Source: JAYENY01 sp964646075 (GTDB lineage: Bacteria; Patescibacteriota; Minisyncoccia; Minisyncoccales; PEYH01). Taken from it: DNA of 19,913 bases. The notes below the pieces were generated by a model. That model saw only the letters and a list, made by a program, of their open reading frames with translations. It ran no database searches and was not told the DNA's origin. The stretch covers positions 1-19,913 of the forward strand of contig CAZYBZ010000007.1 in NCBI GenBank assembly GCA_964646075.1, written 5' to 3'. The translations under genes were made by a program, and so were the position numbers. The stretch's first letter is position 1. Every line of letters starts with the position of its first letter. Below are positions 1-6,257 of this stretch, piece after piece.

Positions 1-54
1 TCTTTCTTCTCTTTCTTCTCTTTCTTCTCTTTCTTCTCTTTCTTCTCTTTCTTC
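1..54. repeat. 9-bp tandem repeat, six copies, at the window edge
   Basis: The unit TCTTTCTTC occurs six times in perfect register from base 1 to 54 and then decays into TTCTTT. On the minus strand it reads as Glu-Glu-Arg codons inside the partial gene. The true copy number is unknown because the array touches the edge. Confidence 0.95.
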
Positions 55-228
55 TTCTTTTATCTCTGTATCTATGTCTATATCTTTATCCAACCACCTC
101 TCTCTATTATTCTCTCTTGGAAGAATATCATCACCGTCTCGAAAAGGTCTCCCTAGCCGCCCCTCAACAAAATTACCAAAAACAAAAATTAAGATTATTA
201 AAATAATAGACAATCTTTTTCCATTCAT
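1..228 (-). CDS. Partial secreted or membrane-anchored protein with EER repeats (5' part only)
   Basis: An ATG at 228 opens a frame that stays open for 76 codons to the window edge, so the C-terminus is missing. The first residues (MNGKRLS) are basic and are followed by about 14 hydrophobic residues (IILIILIFVFGNFV), as in a signal peptide or N-terminal anchor. A polar stretch rich in Arg and Asp follows (about residues 22-55), and then Glu-Glu-Arg triplets encoded by a perfect 9-bp DNA repeat. The family is not recognised. Export is inferred from the N-terminus only. A TATAAT-like hexamer lies upstream at 300-305 (minus strand). The repeat may be why the contig ends here. Confidence 0.55.
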   Translation of the reverse strand, partial: MNGKRLSIILIILIFVFGNFVEGRLGRPFRDGDDILPRENNRERWLDKDIDIDTEIKEEEREEREEREEREEREER

Positions 229-299
229 AATTTGATAATGTTAATAATTAATAATTTTATTCTTCTACCATTATTAGGGTGACCATTTCCTTATTGATT

Positions 300-305
300 A
301 TTATA
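300..305 (-). promoter_or_regulatory. Possible -10 element upstream of the partial gene at 1-228
   Basis: The minus strand reads TATAAT at 305-300, about 70 bases before the start at 228. No convincing -35 hexamer lies 16-18 bases upstream, so only the -10 can be supported. Confidence 0.3.
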
Positions 306-327
306 CTCTTCTTTTTTATTTTTTACA

Positions 328-936
328 CTATTTCTGATTATTTGCTTTTGTCAAAGCTTTTTTAAAGCCATCTCTTTCTTTCCCAAAAATTTGAAGCGCT
401 TTTTGAATTCTTTTTTCTGGCGTCCTTACGTCTTCGGACACTTTGTCTAAAGCCTCTCTCGCCTCTTTTGAAGAAAAACCTAAAGCCAGAAGGCCTTTCA
501 ATGCTTGGTCGTCTTTTTTAATCAAACTTTTATTAAATTCTTTTAAACTTCCTCCTAATTCTAGGATTATCTTTTGAACCTTTTTCTTACCAATCCCTTT
601 AATTTTCGAAAAATACTTAAAATTATGAGCCTCTACCGCTTTCTTTAATTTATCAATTGTTCCCAGAGAAGCGACAAGCATTGCCCCCTTTGGGCCAATG
701 CCAGAAATCTTTTCAACTGTTTCAAAAACTGCTAATTCTTCTGGGTTCAGAAAGCCATAAAGTTCTATTTTTTCTTTTCTTAAAATAAAAAAAATAAAAA
801 ACTCTTTTTCTTCGCCCTGCTTAACTCTCTCCAAAACCTTCTCAGAAACAAAAATTTTGTATCCAATCCCTTGTCGCTCCACAACTAAAAATCTCTCTTG
901 CTTAATTAAAATTATTCCCTTAATATATGAAATCAT
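328..936 (-). CDS. ruvA: Holliday junction branch migration protein RuvA
   Basis: RuvA forms tetramers that hold a four-way DNA junction and recruit the RuvB motors. The protein is about 202 residues, normal for the family. It shows the N-terminal OB-fold (MISYIKGII, with GYKIFV and ELYGF further on), two helix-hairpin-helix motifs (ISGIGPKGA near 78-86 and IKGIGKKKV near 112-120) and the C-terminal UBA-like domain that binds RuvB (about 142-166, QALKGLLALGFSSKEA). I chose the ATG at 936; a TTG one codon earlier is also open, but MISYIKG matches the usual RuvA start. It stands alone, 8 kb from and opposite in strand to ruvB and ruvC. The AT-rich 332 bases to rpsT probably hold its promoter. 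Confidence 0.95.
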   Translation of the reverse strand: MISYIKGIILIKQERFLVVERQGIGYKIFVSEKVLERVKQGEEKEFFIFFILRKEKIELYGFLNPEELAVFETVEKISGIGPKGAMLVASLGTIDKLKKAVEAHNFKYFSKIKGIGKKKVQKIILELGGSLKEFNKSLIKKDDQALKGLLALGFSSKEAREALDKVSEDVRTPEKRIQKALQIFGKERDGFKKALTKANNQK

Positions 937-1027
937 CAATTATGTCTTCTTACTGTTTTTTAAAAAATTCTTTTAATAATAGATTAAAGATACCTCTCCT
1001 TACCTAACTTATAAAAATTTACATCCC

Positions 1028-1060
1028 AAAAATATTCCTCTACAAATTGGGAATATTTTT
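1028..1060 (+). terminator. Hairpin with T-rich tail, terminator-like, without an obvious gene
   Basis: AAAAATATTCC (1028-1038) pairs perfectly with GGAATATTTTT (1050-1060) around an 11-base loop. T-rich sequence (CATTTTTTTA) follows on the plus strand. It could stop plus-strand transcription, or act in both directions between ruvA and rpsT. No plus-strand gene precedes it. Confidence 0.45.
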
Positions 1061-1230
1061 CATTTTTTTATCTAAAACATCTATTCTAATTTTAACTCAT
1101 TTTAACTTATTCTCCAACTTTTTCTAAATAAATGTCATCGTAAAATAATAATGCCATGTTTAAACAAAGTAAAAATAACCTGCGAAGGAGTTACAGAGGC
1201 TAATCTCGACGAACCGAATAATATAAAAAC

Positions 1231-1259
1231 TTGAAAAGTTTTAAAAGGTATGATATATT
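1231..1259 (+). promoter_or_regulatory. Promoter of rpsT
   Basis: TTGAAA (1231-1236), a 17-base spacer and TATATT (1254-1259) make a good sigma-70-type promoter. The predicted start of transcription is near 1266, only about six bases before the rpsT ATG, which suggests a leaderless or almost leaderless transcript. Confidence 0.6.
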
Positions 1260-1271
1260 AGCTTTATTATT

Positions 1272-1535
1272 ATGCCTAGTAGTAAATCAGGAAAAAAAAC
1301 GTTGCGACAAGAGCTTAAAAGGAGGGAGTATAATCGCAAAAAAAAATCAGAGATAAAAAATCTGAAAAAACAGATTGTTTCTTTGAGTAAGGAAGAAAAG
1401 ACGAAAGAAGCAATTATTCTTCTCCCTAAATATTATAAAGCCGTAGACAAGGCGGTTAAGGTTGGGATTATAAAAAAGAATACCGCTGCCAGAAAAAAAT
1501 CAAGAATTACTAAATCTTTACAAAAAAAGAATTAA
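1272..1535 (+). CDS. rpsT: Small ribosomal subunit protein S20
   Basis: S20 binds 16S rRNA in the small subunit early in assembly. The 87-residue product is very basic and has the family's three-helix pattern: KSGKKTLRQ and KRREYNRKKKSEI at the N-terminus, a central LLPKYYKAVDKAVKVGII, and the typical C-terminal KKNTAARKKSRITK. The ATG at 1272 fits the usual S20 start. No Shine-Dalgarno sequence precedes it, and a promoter ends about 12 bases upstream. It is a single-gene unit, divergent from ruvA and convergent with holA. Confidence 0.95.
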   Translation: MPSSKSGKKTLRQELKRREYNRKKKSEIKNLKKQIVSLSKEEKTKEAIILLPKYYKAVDKAVKVGIIKKNTAARKKSRITKSLQKKN

Positions 1536-1547
1536 AAATTAAGTCCA

Positions 1548-1584
1548 TTATCTGATAACCCCTTTTCTTAAAATTATTAGATAA
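1548..1584. terminator. Weak hairpin between convergent rpsT and holA
   Basis: TTATCTGATAA (1548-1558) pairs with TTATTAGATAA (1574-1584) with one G-T wobble. It lies between two converging genes, but neither side has a strong T run, so a shared terminator is only possible. Confidence 0.35.
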
Positions 1585-1592
1585 CAAGTTTC

Positions 1593-2537
1593 TTAGATAT
1601 CAGCAATCAACAACTCCAGAGCAAGCTCTGGTTTTATTTTTCCAGTTTTAATGCTCAAGTCTATCTGAAAAAGCTTAACATAGATTTTCTCTAGTTCTTG
1701 TTTGGTAAACTTCTTTGACAACCACAAGCTTTTCCTAACTACGAAAGGATGCATTGGCTTTAGGAAAAGAGTCATCTCCTCCAGGGACTTACCTTCAGAA
1801 TCTTTTACTAATAAAAGATTACGGAACTGATAAATTATCATTGATAAAAGATAAAGAGGGGAATCGCCTTTTTCCAAATGGCTATAAAGCAAAGTTAGAG
1901 CAATCTTTTTATTCTTAGTGGCGATAGCGTCAATGGTTTTAAAAATGGCTGTCTCAATTTTTGGCCTGACTAACAACTCTACATCTTTTTTTTCAATGAT
2001 TTCGCTTTTTCCTTTATAAGCAACAAGTTTTTTAATTTCTGTTGAAAGTCGCCACAAATCACTGCCTGTTGAATTTACTAAAAAAGTTAGGGTTGAAACG
2101 CTAATTTTTCCCCCTTGACTAATTATTTCTTCTTTTGTCCAATTTTTTAATTCTGCAAGTTTTAAAAAATCAAATTTATAAATCTTTCCTTGTTTTTTAA
2201 AAAACCTTAACAAATTATTAGTTAAAAAATCACCCTCTCTCTCCCAAAAAATAAAAAGATTGTCTTTCTCTTTATTTTTAATTAAGCTTTCGCCTTGTTC
2301 CAAAAATTTAGTCCTAAATTCTAAATCAGAAAAAGCTCCCCTTAAAATAGTGACTATTGGTTCTTTAAACATTGGGCTTTGTCTTAGCTCGTCTCTGAAT
2401 CTCTGAAAAGAAAATTTACCAGAATCTAGAATGCCTGGAGATAATTTAAACTGAATTCTTCCCTGATGTTCTTGGACGATTTTCTTAAGTTTTTTCCGTG
2501 CCCGAAAATCGTCTTGACCATAAATTAAAATAAACAT
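1593..2537 (-). CDS. holA: DNA polymerase III delta subunit
   Basis: Delta is the clamp-loader subunit that opens the beta clamp (DnaN). The 314-residue protein starts MFILIYGQDDF, the family's usual first strand, and has no P-loop, as expected for delta. A middle DLWRLSTEIKKLVAY motif (about 176-190), the helical stretch LLSMIIYQFRNLLLVKD (about 230-246) and the C-terminal DLSIKTGKIKPELALELLI are typical HolA signatures. The start is an ATG at 2537. A hairpin at 2549-2581 separates it from the response regulator genes upstream. dnaN, its functional partner, is in this window at 18388-19527. Divergence is high, as is normal for HolA, but the terminal motifs are clear. Confidence 0.88.
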   Translation of the reverse strand: MFILIYGQDDFRARKKLKKIVQEHQGRIQFKLSPGILDSGKFSFQRFRDELRQSPMFKEPIVTILRGAFSDLEFRTKFLEQGESLIKNKEKDNLFIFWEREGDFLTNNLLRFFKKQGKIYKFDFLKLAELKNWTKEEIISQGGKISVSTLTFLVNSTGSDLWRLSTEIKKLVAYKGKSEIIEKKDVELLVRPKIETAIFKTIDAIATKNKKIALTLLYSHLEKGDSPLYLLSMIIYQFRNLLLVKDSEGKSLEEMTLFLKPMHPFVVRKSLWLSKKFTKQELEKIYVKLFQIDLSIKTGKIKPELALELLIADI

Positions 2538-2548
2538 ACTAAGTAAGG

Positions 2549-2581
2549 AAGGAAAAATCCCTTCTCAGGGGGCTTTTCCTT
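2549..2581 (-). terminator. Terminator between the response regulators and holA
   Basis: On the minus strand AAGGAAAAGCCCCC and GGGATTTTTCCTT form an imperfect hairpin around a short TGAGAA loop. It lies after the last response regulator (ends 2609) and just before holA (starts 2537), where the signalling operon should end. The T run lies within the 3' arm. Confidence 0.5.
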
Positions 2582-2608
2582 AATCATCTTTATTTTTAAT
2601 AGATATGA

Positions 2609-3013
2609 TTATCGCGATTTTTTAAGCAAAACCTCTTTGACTTTATTCACTATCTCTTCGGGAGTAAAATGGGCTTTCACTAAAAAATCAACTGCTCCGA
2701 GTTTTAAGCCTTTTTCTATCTCATCTCTTTGCCCAAGATTAGACAAGATAAGGACAGGGATAGAGCTGGTAATCGGATCCTCTTTTATCTTCTCCAAAAC
2801 CTCAAAGCCGTCAATCCCTGGGAGAATTAAATCAAGTAGAATTAAATCTGGCTTCTCCTCCTGGAGCTTCCTAAGACCATCCTCTCCATCAACCGCCTCT
2901 TTTATCTTAAAACCATCGCTAACAAGTTTGCGAGAAATTAATTCTCGTAAGAACTTGTCATCCTCTATAATAAAAATACTTTCTTCCATAATTTTACTTT
3001 TAATAATACTCAC
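2609..3013 (-). CDS. Receiver-only response regulator (CheY-like), second in the pair
   Basis: This is a single phosphoreceiver domain with no output domain. In the 134-residue reading the acidic pocket is E17/D18/D19, the phosphoacceptor is D61 (in LILLDLILPGIDGFEV), the switch serine is S91 and the conserved lysine is K113. The reading starts at a GTG (3013) directly after the stop of the preceding regulator, with AGGAG about 11 bases upstream. An ATG at 2989 gives MEESIFIIEDD, which fits the family's usual N-terminus better, so the start is uncertain. It probably receives phosphate from the adjacent kinase and acts by protein contact rather than DNA binding. Confidence 0.9.
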   Translation of the reverse strand: MSIIKSKIMEESIFIIEDDKFLRELISRKLVSDGFKIKEAVDGEDGLRKLQEEKPDLILLDLILPGIDGFEVLEKIKEDPITSSIPVLILSNLGQRDEIEKGLKLGAVDFLVKAHFTPEEIVNKVKEVLLKKSR

Positions 3014-3391
3014 TTAATTGCTCTCTCCTATCTCAGCGATTACTTTTTTAACCACTTCTTGAGGGTCAAACTCCGTTTTAATCAACCAGTCTCTTACTCC
3101 TAACTGCCTTACTCTGTCTAACTCTACTGGTTGGCCAGAATTAGAAATAACAATTACTGGAATATCTTTTATTGAATCATCTTCTTGCTTTTTTTCCAAG
3201 AACTCAAAACCATCCATCTTGGGCATTATTAAGTCAAGTAAAACTAAATCAGGGGAAACCTCTTTAAGAGATTCAAAACCAGTTTGACCGTCTATTGCGA
3301 CAATAACCTCATAGCCCAATCCAGAAAGCTTATTTTTTAAAAGATCCAAAAGAATCTTTTCATCTTCAACTATTAAAATCTTCTTTACCAT
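3014..3391 (-). CDS. Receiver-only response regulator (CheY-like), first in the pair
   Basis: The 125-residue protein is one complete receiver domain: acidic pocket E9/D10/E11, phosphoacceptor D53 (LVLLDLIMPKMDGF), switch serine S83 and conserved lysine K105. There is no DNA-binding or enzymatic output domain. The start is an ATG at 3391. It abuts the second regulator with no gap, and the two are alike enough to be a tandem duplication. Its own promoter (3400-3429) would start transcription about two bases from the ATG, so it may be made from a leaderless message besides read-through from the kinase gene upstream. Confidence 0.92.
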   Translation of the reverse strand: MVKKILIVEDEKILLDLLKNKLSGLGYEVIVAIDGQTGFESLKEVSPDLVLLDLIMPKMDGFEFLEKKQEDDSIKDIPVIVISNSGQPVELDRVRQLGVRDWLIKTEFDPQEVVKKVIAEIGESN

Positions 3392-3399
3392 ATTATCTC

Positions 3400-3429
3400 A
3401 TTTTACTCTACTAATACGAATGATGTCAA
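3400..3429 (-). promoter_or_regulatory. Promoter of the response regulator pair
   Basis: The minus strand reads TTGACA (3429-3424), an 18-base spacer and TAAAAT (3405-3400). The expected transcription start is near 3393, next to the ATG at 3391. The kinase gene ends 31 bases upstream of the -35 box. Confidence 0.6.
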
Positions 3430-3430
3430 A

Positions 3431-3446
3431 TTGCTTAATTGCTTAA
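3431..3446. repeat. 8-bp tandem duplication in the kinase/regulator gap
   Basis: TTGCTTAA is repeated exactly twice and followed by TTAATTA. Similar 8-bp tandems lie at 6165-6196 and 10885-10900, also at gene junctions. Confidence 0.7.
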
Positions 3447-3459
3447 TTAATTATACCAC

Positions 3460-4689
3460 CTATCCAATTATAGGCAAAGAGAAGAAAAAAGTTGTCCCTT
3501 TATTTTGAACAGACTCAAACCAAACCTTCCCTCCGTGAGCTTTAATAATGTTTTTAGTAATAAAAAGGCCCAAGCCAGTCCCTTCTGTTTCCTTTTTCAC
3601 TGCGTTATTTCCTCTAAAAAATTTAACAAATATATGATCCTGTTGATCTTTAGAAATACCAATCCCCGTGTCTTGAACAGAAAATTCTAACCAACGATCC
3701 TTTCTCTCACAAGAAAGCGTGACCACACTGTTTGGGTTACTATAATAGATTGCGTTTTCTATAAGATTTTTTACAGCTAAAAATAACTTTTCTATATCCG
3801 CTTTTACAATCTTAGGCCCTTTAGTTTCCTTTATCTTTAATTCAATCTTTTTCTCTTTAGCTACGGATTCTAAAGAGACAACAACGCCTTTTATTAATTC
3901 CTTGAAATCTACGACCTTCGGCTGATAAATAATCCTCCCCTCTTCAATTCTTGCCACATTAAGCAAGTCGTTAATAAGATGAATCATTCTTTCATTAGTC
4001 TGGTTTGTCTTTAGAAGAATCTCTTTTTGCTCTGAGTTAAGAGAACCCAAGTCCCCTTCAATCATCATAGATAAAGACCATTTAATAATTGACAAAGGGG
4101 TTCTTAGTTGATGAGCGGCGATTGAAACGAATTCGCTTTTCATTTTTTCTATTCTTTTTTCTCGAGTAATATCATGGAGAATCACTAAATTCCCGCTCTT
4201 CTTTTTATCTTTTAACATAGAAACATTAAAAGCCTCCAAAACAAGTCCTTTATTAACAATTAACTCTTCCCTGCGACCCTCTCCAACAATTATTCCTAAT
4301 GATTTCGTTAACGGCCTTAACTCTTCTAACTCAGACAATTCTTTGACGGTCATTCCTATTAAATCTTTACCTTTGATTTTAAAAAACTCTTCTGCTCGAG
4401 GATTAATTAAAGAAATTTTATTATCATTATCAAAAACTAATAATCCGTCAGTAAGATTAGTAATGATGGCTTGAGTTTTTCTCTCCCCCTCTTCAATTCT
4501 TGATTTAGCGATATTCGTGTCTTCTAAAATATTTAAAAGAGCTATCCGCGAGTCTTCTAGCTCCTTATTCCTCTTCTCTAATTCTTGAGTCCTTGTTTTT
4601 ATTTTTTCTTCTAGCTTTTGGTAAGACTTTTTAATTTTCGCAAGCTCTGCGTCCTCACCAATCTCTCTAAGCTCTTTTTCTTTAATCAT
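3460..4689 (-). CDS. Soluble PAS-domain sensor histidine kinase
   Basis: The 409-residue protein has no membrane segment, so it should act in the cytoplasm. Domains in order: a charged coiled coil (about 1-72), a PAS domain (about 73-178, with DGLLVFDNDNKI and the closing HDITREKR), a HisKA dimerisation helix with phosphoacceptor H193 in AAHQLRTPLS, and a HATPase domain with the N box (N308-N312, NLIEN), G1 box (D340-G344, DTGIG) and G2 box (G370-G374, GTGLG). All catalytic motifs look intact. The start is an ATG at 4689, with AGGAGGG about 15 bases upstream. The two receiver-only proteins downstream are its likely partners. The sensed signal is unknown. Confidence 0.93.
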   Translation of the reverse strand: MIKEKELREIGEDAELAKIKKSYQKLEEKIKTRTQELEKRNKELEDSRIALLNILEDTNIAKSRIEEGERKTQAIITNLTDGLLVFDNDNKISLINPRAEEFFKIKGKDLIGMTVKELSELEELRPLTKSLGIIVGEGRREELIVNKGLVLEAFNVSMLKDKKKSGNLVILHDITREKRIEKMKSEFVSIAAHQLRTPLSIIKWSLSMMIEGDLGSLNSEQKEILLKTNQTNERMIHLINDLLNVARIEEGRIIYQPKVVDFKELIKGVVVSLESVAKEKKIELKIKETKGPKIVKADIEKLFLAVKNLIENAIYYSNPNSVVTLSCERKDRWLEFSVQDTGIGISKDQQDHIFVKFFRGNNAVKKETEGTGLGLFITKNIIKAHGGKVWFESVQNKGTTFFFSLPIIG

Positions 4690-4764
4690 ATAATCTTTAA
4701 TCTACCCTCCTCTTAGAATAGGGCAAAGTTATTTCTAATAGGATCTTATCCTTTATGGCTCTTT

Positions 4765-4773
4765 ATTATATCA
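4765..4773 (-). promoter_or_regulatory. Extended -10 promoter of the histidine kinase gene
   Basis: The minus strand reads TGATATAAT, a TG-extended perfect -10 element, between the stop of the exonuclease gene (4779) and the kinase ATG (4689). The -35 match at 17 bases is poor (TTAGGA), as is common with extended -10 promoters. The leader would be about 70 bases and includes AGGAGGG. Confidence 0.55.
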
Positions 4774-4778
4774 TACTG

Positions 4779-5705
4779 TCAAAAATCTCCTAATTTAACC
4801 TCCTCTCCCTCTGGCAATCGTTTTATCAAACTATAAAAACCTAAATCCTGAAAAATCCTTATAAGCTCATCTTTATTTAACTTCTTTCTGTGACATTCTT
4901 CTAAATTGAAATCAATGGGTGTATTAAGATTAATTTCTGCTAATTTTTTAGAAAGAAACGCCTGCTCCTTGCCTTGCTTAAGCTTCTCTTGAACACGGTC
5001 GGCAACCAAAGGGGCATTATGGTTTTTAATCGCTGTATAAAGATCTTCTAATGTCCTATATTCTTTCAGTAATTGAATGGTTGTTTTCTCTCCTATACCG
5101 AGAACACCTGGAATATTGTCTGAAGGATCTCCTCTTAATGCTCTAAAATCAATTAACTGCTCAGGGCTTAATCCATTATACCTTTCTACCACTAAATCCT
5201 TGTCATAAATAATAGTATCTTTGAGGCCTTTTCTTAGAGTATAAACTTTTGTTTGGGCATTAACCAAAGAGAGAGCGTCAAGGTCGCCAGTAATAATAAC
5301 TATCTCTATCTTCGGATAAACTTGTTGCTGCTGAGCTCTTCTGGCAATGGTGCCGATAATATCGTCTGCCTCAAAGCCCTGTTTTTCAAAAACAGGCACT
5401 CCGAAAACTTGAAGAACATTTTTAATTATTGGAAGCTGGCTATAAAGCTCATTCGGTGCTTTCTTTCTTTTAGCCTTATACTTGTGATAAATCTTGTCTC
5501 TAAAAGTCGGGCCTGGCAGATCAAACGCAGCGGTAATGAAATCTGGAGACAAGTCCTTTAATGCTTTTAAAAAAACTAATAAAAAACCATAAACCGCATT
5601 AACCGGCTCTCTTCTCGGTGAAGACATTGGAGGAAGAGCATGAAACGCCCTATGAATTAAGGCGTTTCCATCAACAACCACCAACTTTTTTTTATTTCTA
5701 ATCAT
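4779..5705 (-). CDS. Free-standing 5'-3' exonuclease (PolI N-terminal domain / FEN family)
   Basis: The family removes 5' flaps and RNA primers during lagging-strand synthesis and repair. The 308 residues cover the whole 5'-3' exonuclease region of PolI: KLVVVDGNALIHRAFHA at the N-terminus, AFDLPGPTFRD, the metal-binding FEADDIIGTIA and VIITGDLDALSLV, and the helix-hairpin-helix GDPSDNIPGVLGIGEKTT. It then stops (EEVKLGDF), with no 3'-5' exonuclease or polymerase domain and none in the following DNA. The start is an ATG at 5705, 15 bases after the tsaE stop, so the two are probably co-transcribed. A polymerase may be encoded elsewhere. Confidence 0.92.
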   Translation of the reverse strand: MIRNKKKLVVVDGNALIHRAFHALPPMSSPRREPVNAVYGFLLVFLKALKDLSPDFITAAFDLPGPTFRDKIYHKYKAKRKKAPNELYSQLPIIKNVLQVFGVPVFEKQGFEADDIIGTIARRAQQQQVYPKIEIVIITGDLDALSLVNAQTKVYTLRKGLKDTIIYDKDLVVERYNGLSPEQLIDFRALRGDPSDNIPGVLGIGEKTTIQLLKEYRTLEDLYTAIKNHNAPLVADRVQEKLKQGKEQAFLSKKLAEINLNTPIDFNLEECHRKKLNKDELIRIFQDLGFYSLIKRLPEGEEVKLGDF

Positions 5706-5720
5706 ATTATTTTCTTTTAA

Positions 5721-6167
5721 TCACCCTAAGGTAATTTCTCTTGTCTTTTCGTCAATAAAATTAAATTTTAGAGTTACTATTTCTTTAGATAAGATCTTCT
5801 TAACCTTCTCTACCCATTCAATAATAACAATATTTTCGGGATTAGAAATTATTTCACTAAATCCCAAGTCTAAAAGTTCCCTTGGCTCTTGTATTCTATA
5901 GCAGTCAATGTGAAAAAGAGTTTTAAATCTAGTGCTTTGAATTTTAAATTTTTTGAGAATCACAAAAGTCGGACTAAGAATCTTTTCTTTTATATCTAGT
6001 CCTTTGGCAAAACCCTGGACAAAGGTGGTCTTGCCTCCTCCTAAATCTCCTTCTAGCCCAACGATAAGAGCGCCTTTGTCTACTTGAGTAAAAACCAAAA
6101 ATTCTTGAGCTAATTTTTTAGCAAAAGTTTTAGTTTCCATAGAAGATTTAGTCCTTATCTGCTTCAT
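5721..6167 (-). CDS. tsaE: tRNA threonylcarbamoyladenosine biosynthesis ATPase TsaE
   Basis: TsaE is the ATPase that works with TsaB and TsaD to form t6A37 in ANN-decoding tRNAs. Seen here: the N-terminal T-x-S-x-x-ET motif (TKSSMETKTFAKKLA), Walker A GDLGGGKTTF, the SPTFVILKKF segment, HIDCYRI, LLDLGFSEI and IVIIEWVEKV. The start is ambiguous because an 8-bp tandem repeat creates several ATGs. I chose 6167 (about 148 residues) because it keeps the conserved TKSSMET region and omits the repeat-encoded MKQWNNGS; 6191 and 6140 are the alternatives. It is first in a likely operon with the exonuclease and is divergent from the DHH gene. Confidence 0.88.
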   Translation of the reverse strand: MKQIRTKSSMETKTFAKKLAQEFLVFTQVDKGALIVGLEGDLGGGKTTFVQGFAKGLDIKEKILSPTFVILKKFKIQSTRFKTLFHIDCYRIQEPRELLDLGFSEIISNPENIVIIEWVEKVKKILSKEIVTLKFNFIDEKTREITLG

Positions 6168-6196
6168 TGATCCATTGTTCCATTGTTTCATTGTTT
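6165..6196. repeat. 8-bp tandem repeat (four copies) at the tsaE start
   Basis: CATTGATC, CATTGTTC, CATTGTTT and CATTGTTT follow one another without gaps. On the minus strand every unit gives an in-line ATG, so changes in copy number would alter the tsaE start or leader. Confidence 0.8.
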
Positions 6197-6257
6197 CACC
6201 GCTTAATTTAATTAAATTCCATTGACTTCTAAGACAATAAAAGCTAGGTTGAAAAAT

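Larger units (their letters stand above)
937..1271. other. Divergent intergenic region between ruvA and rpsT
   Basis: This gap of about 335 bases is AT-rich. It holds a perfect 11-bp hairpin (1028-1060), the rpsT promoter (1231-1259), and a more GC-rich island at about 1180-1220 (CTGCGAAGGAGTTACAGAGG and following) that stands out from the A/T background. A 27-codon frame (1151-1234, ATG to TGA) crosses the island but has no recognised similarity and ends inside the rpsT -35 box. I see no tRNA or known riboswitch. Confidence 0.6.

Noticed and set aside
231..290. Nine-codon frame (MVTLIMVEE) with AAGG just upstream, before the partial left-hand gene
   Set aside because: Could be a leader peptide, but it is too short and lacks any attenuator structure.
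1180..1225. Possible tRNA or tmRNA fragment in the GC-rich island (minus strand reads GGTTCGTCGAG)
   Set aside because: I could not fold a cloverleaf or find a matching acceptor stem or CCA end; the T-arm resemblance is only a few bases.
1151..1234. 27-codon frame (ATG to TGA) upstream of rpsT
   Set aside because: It has no ribosome binding site and no recognised similarity, and it ends inside the rpsT -35 box. Too short to support without conservation.
2637..3017. 126-codon plus-strand frame across the response regulator
   Set aside because: It is antisense to a complete receiver domain with all catalytic residues; Ser/Lys-rich shadow composition.
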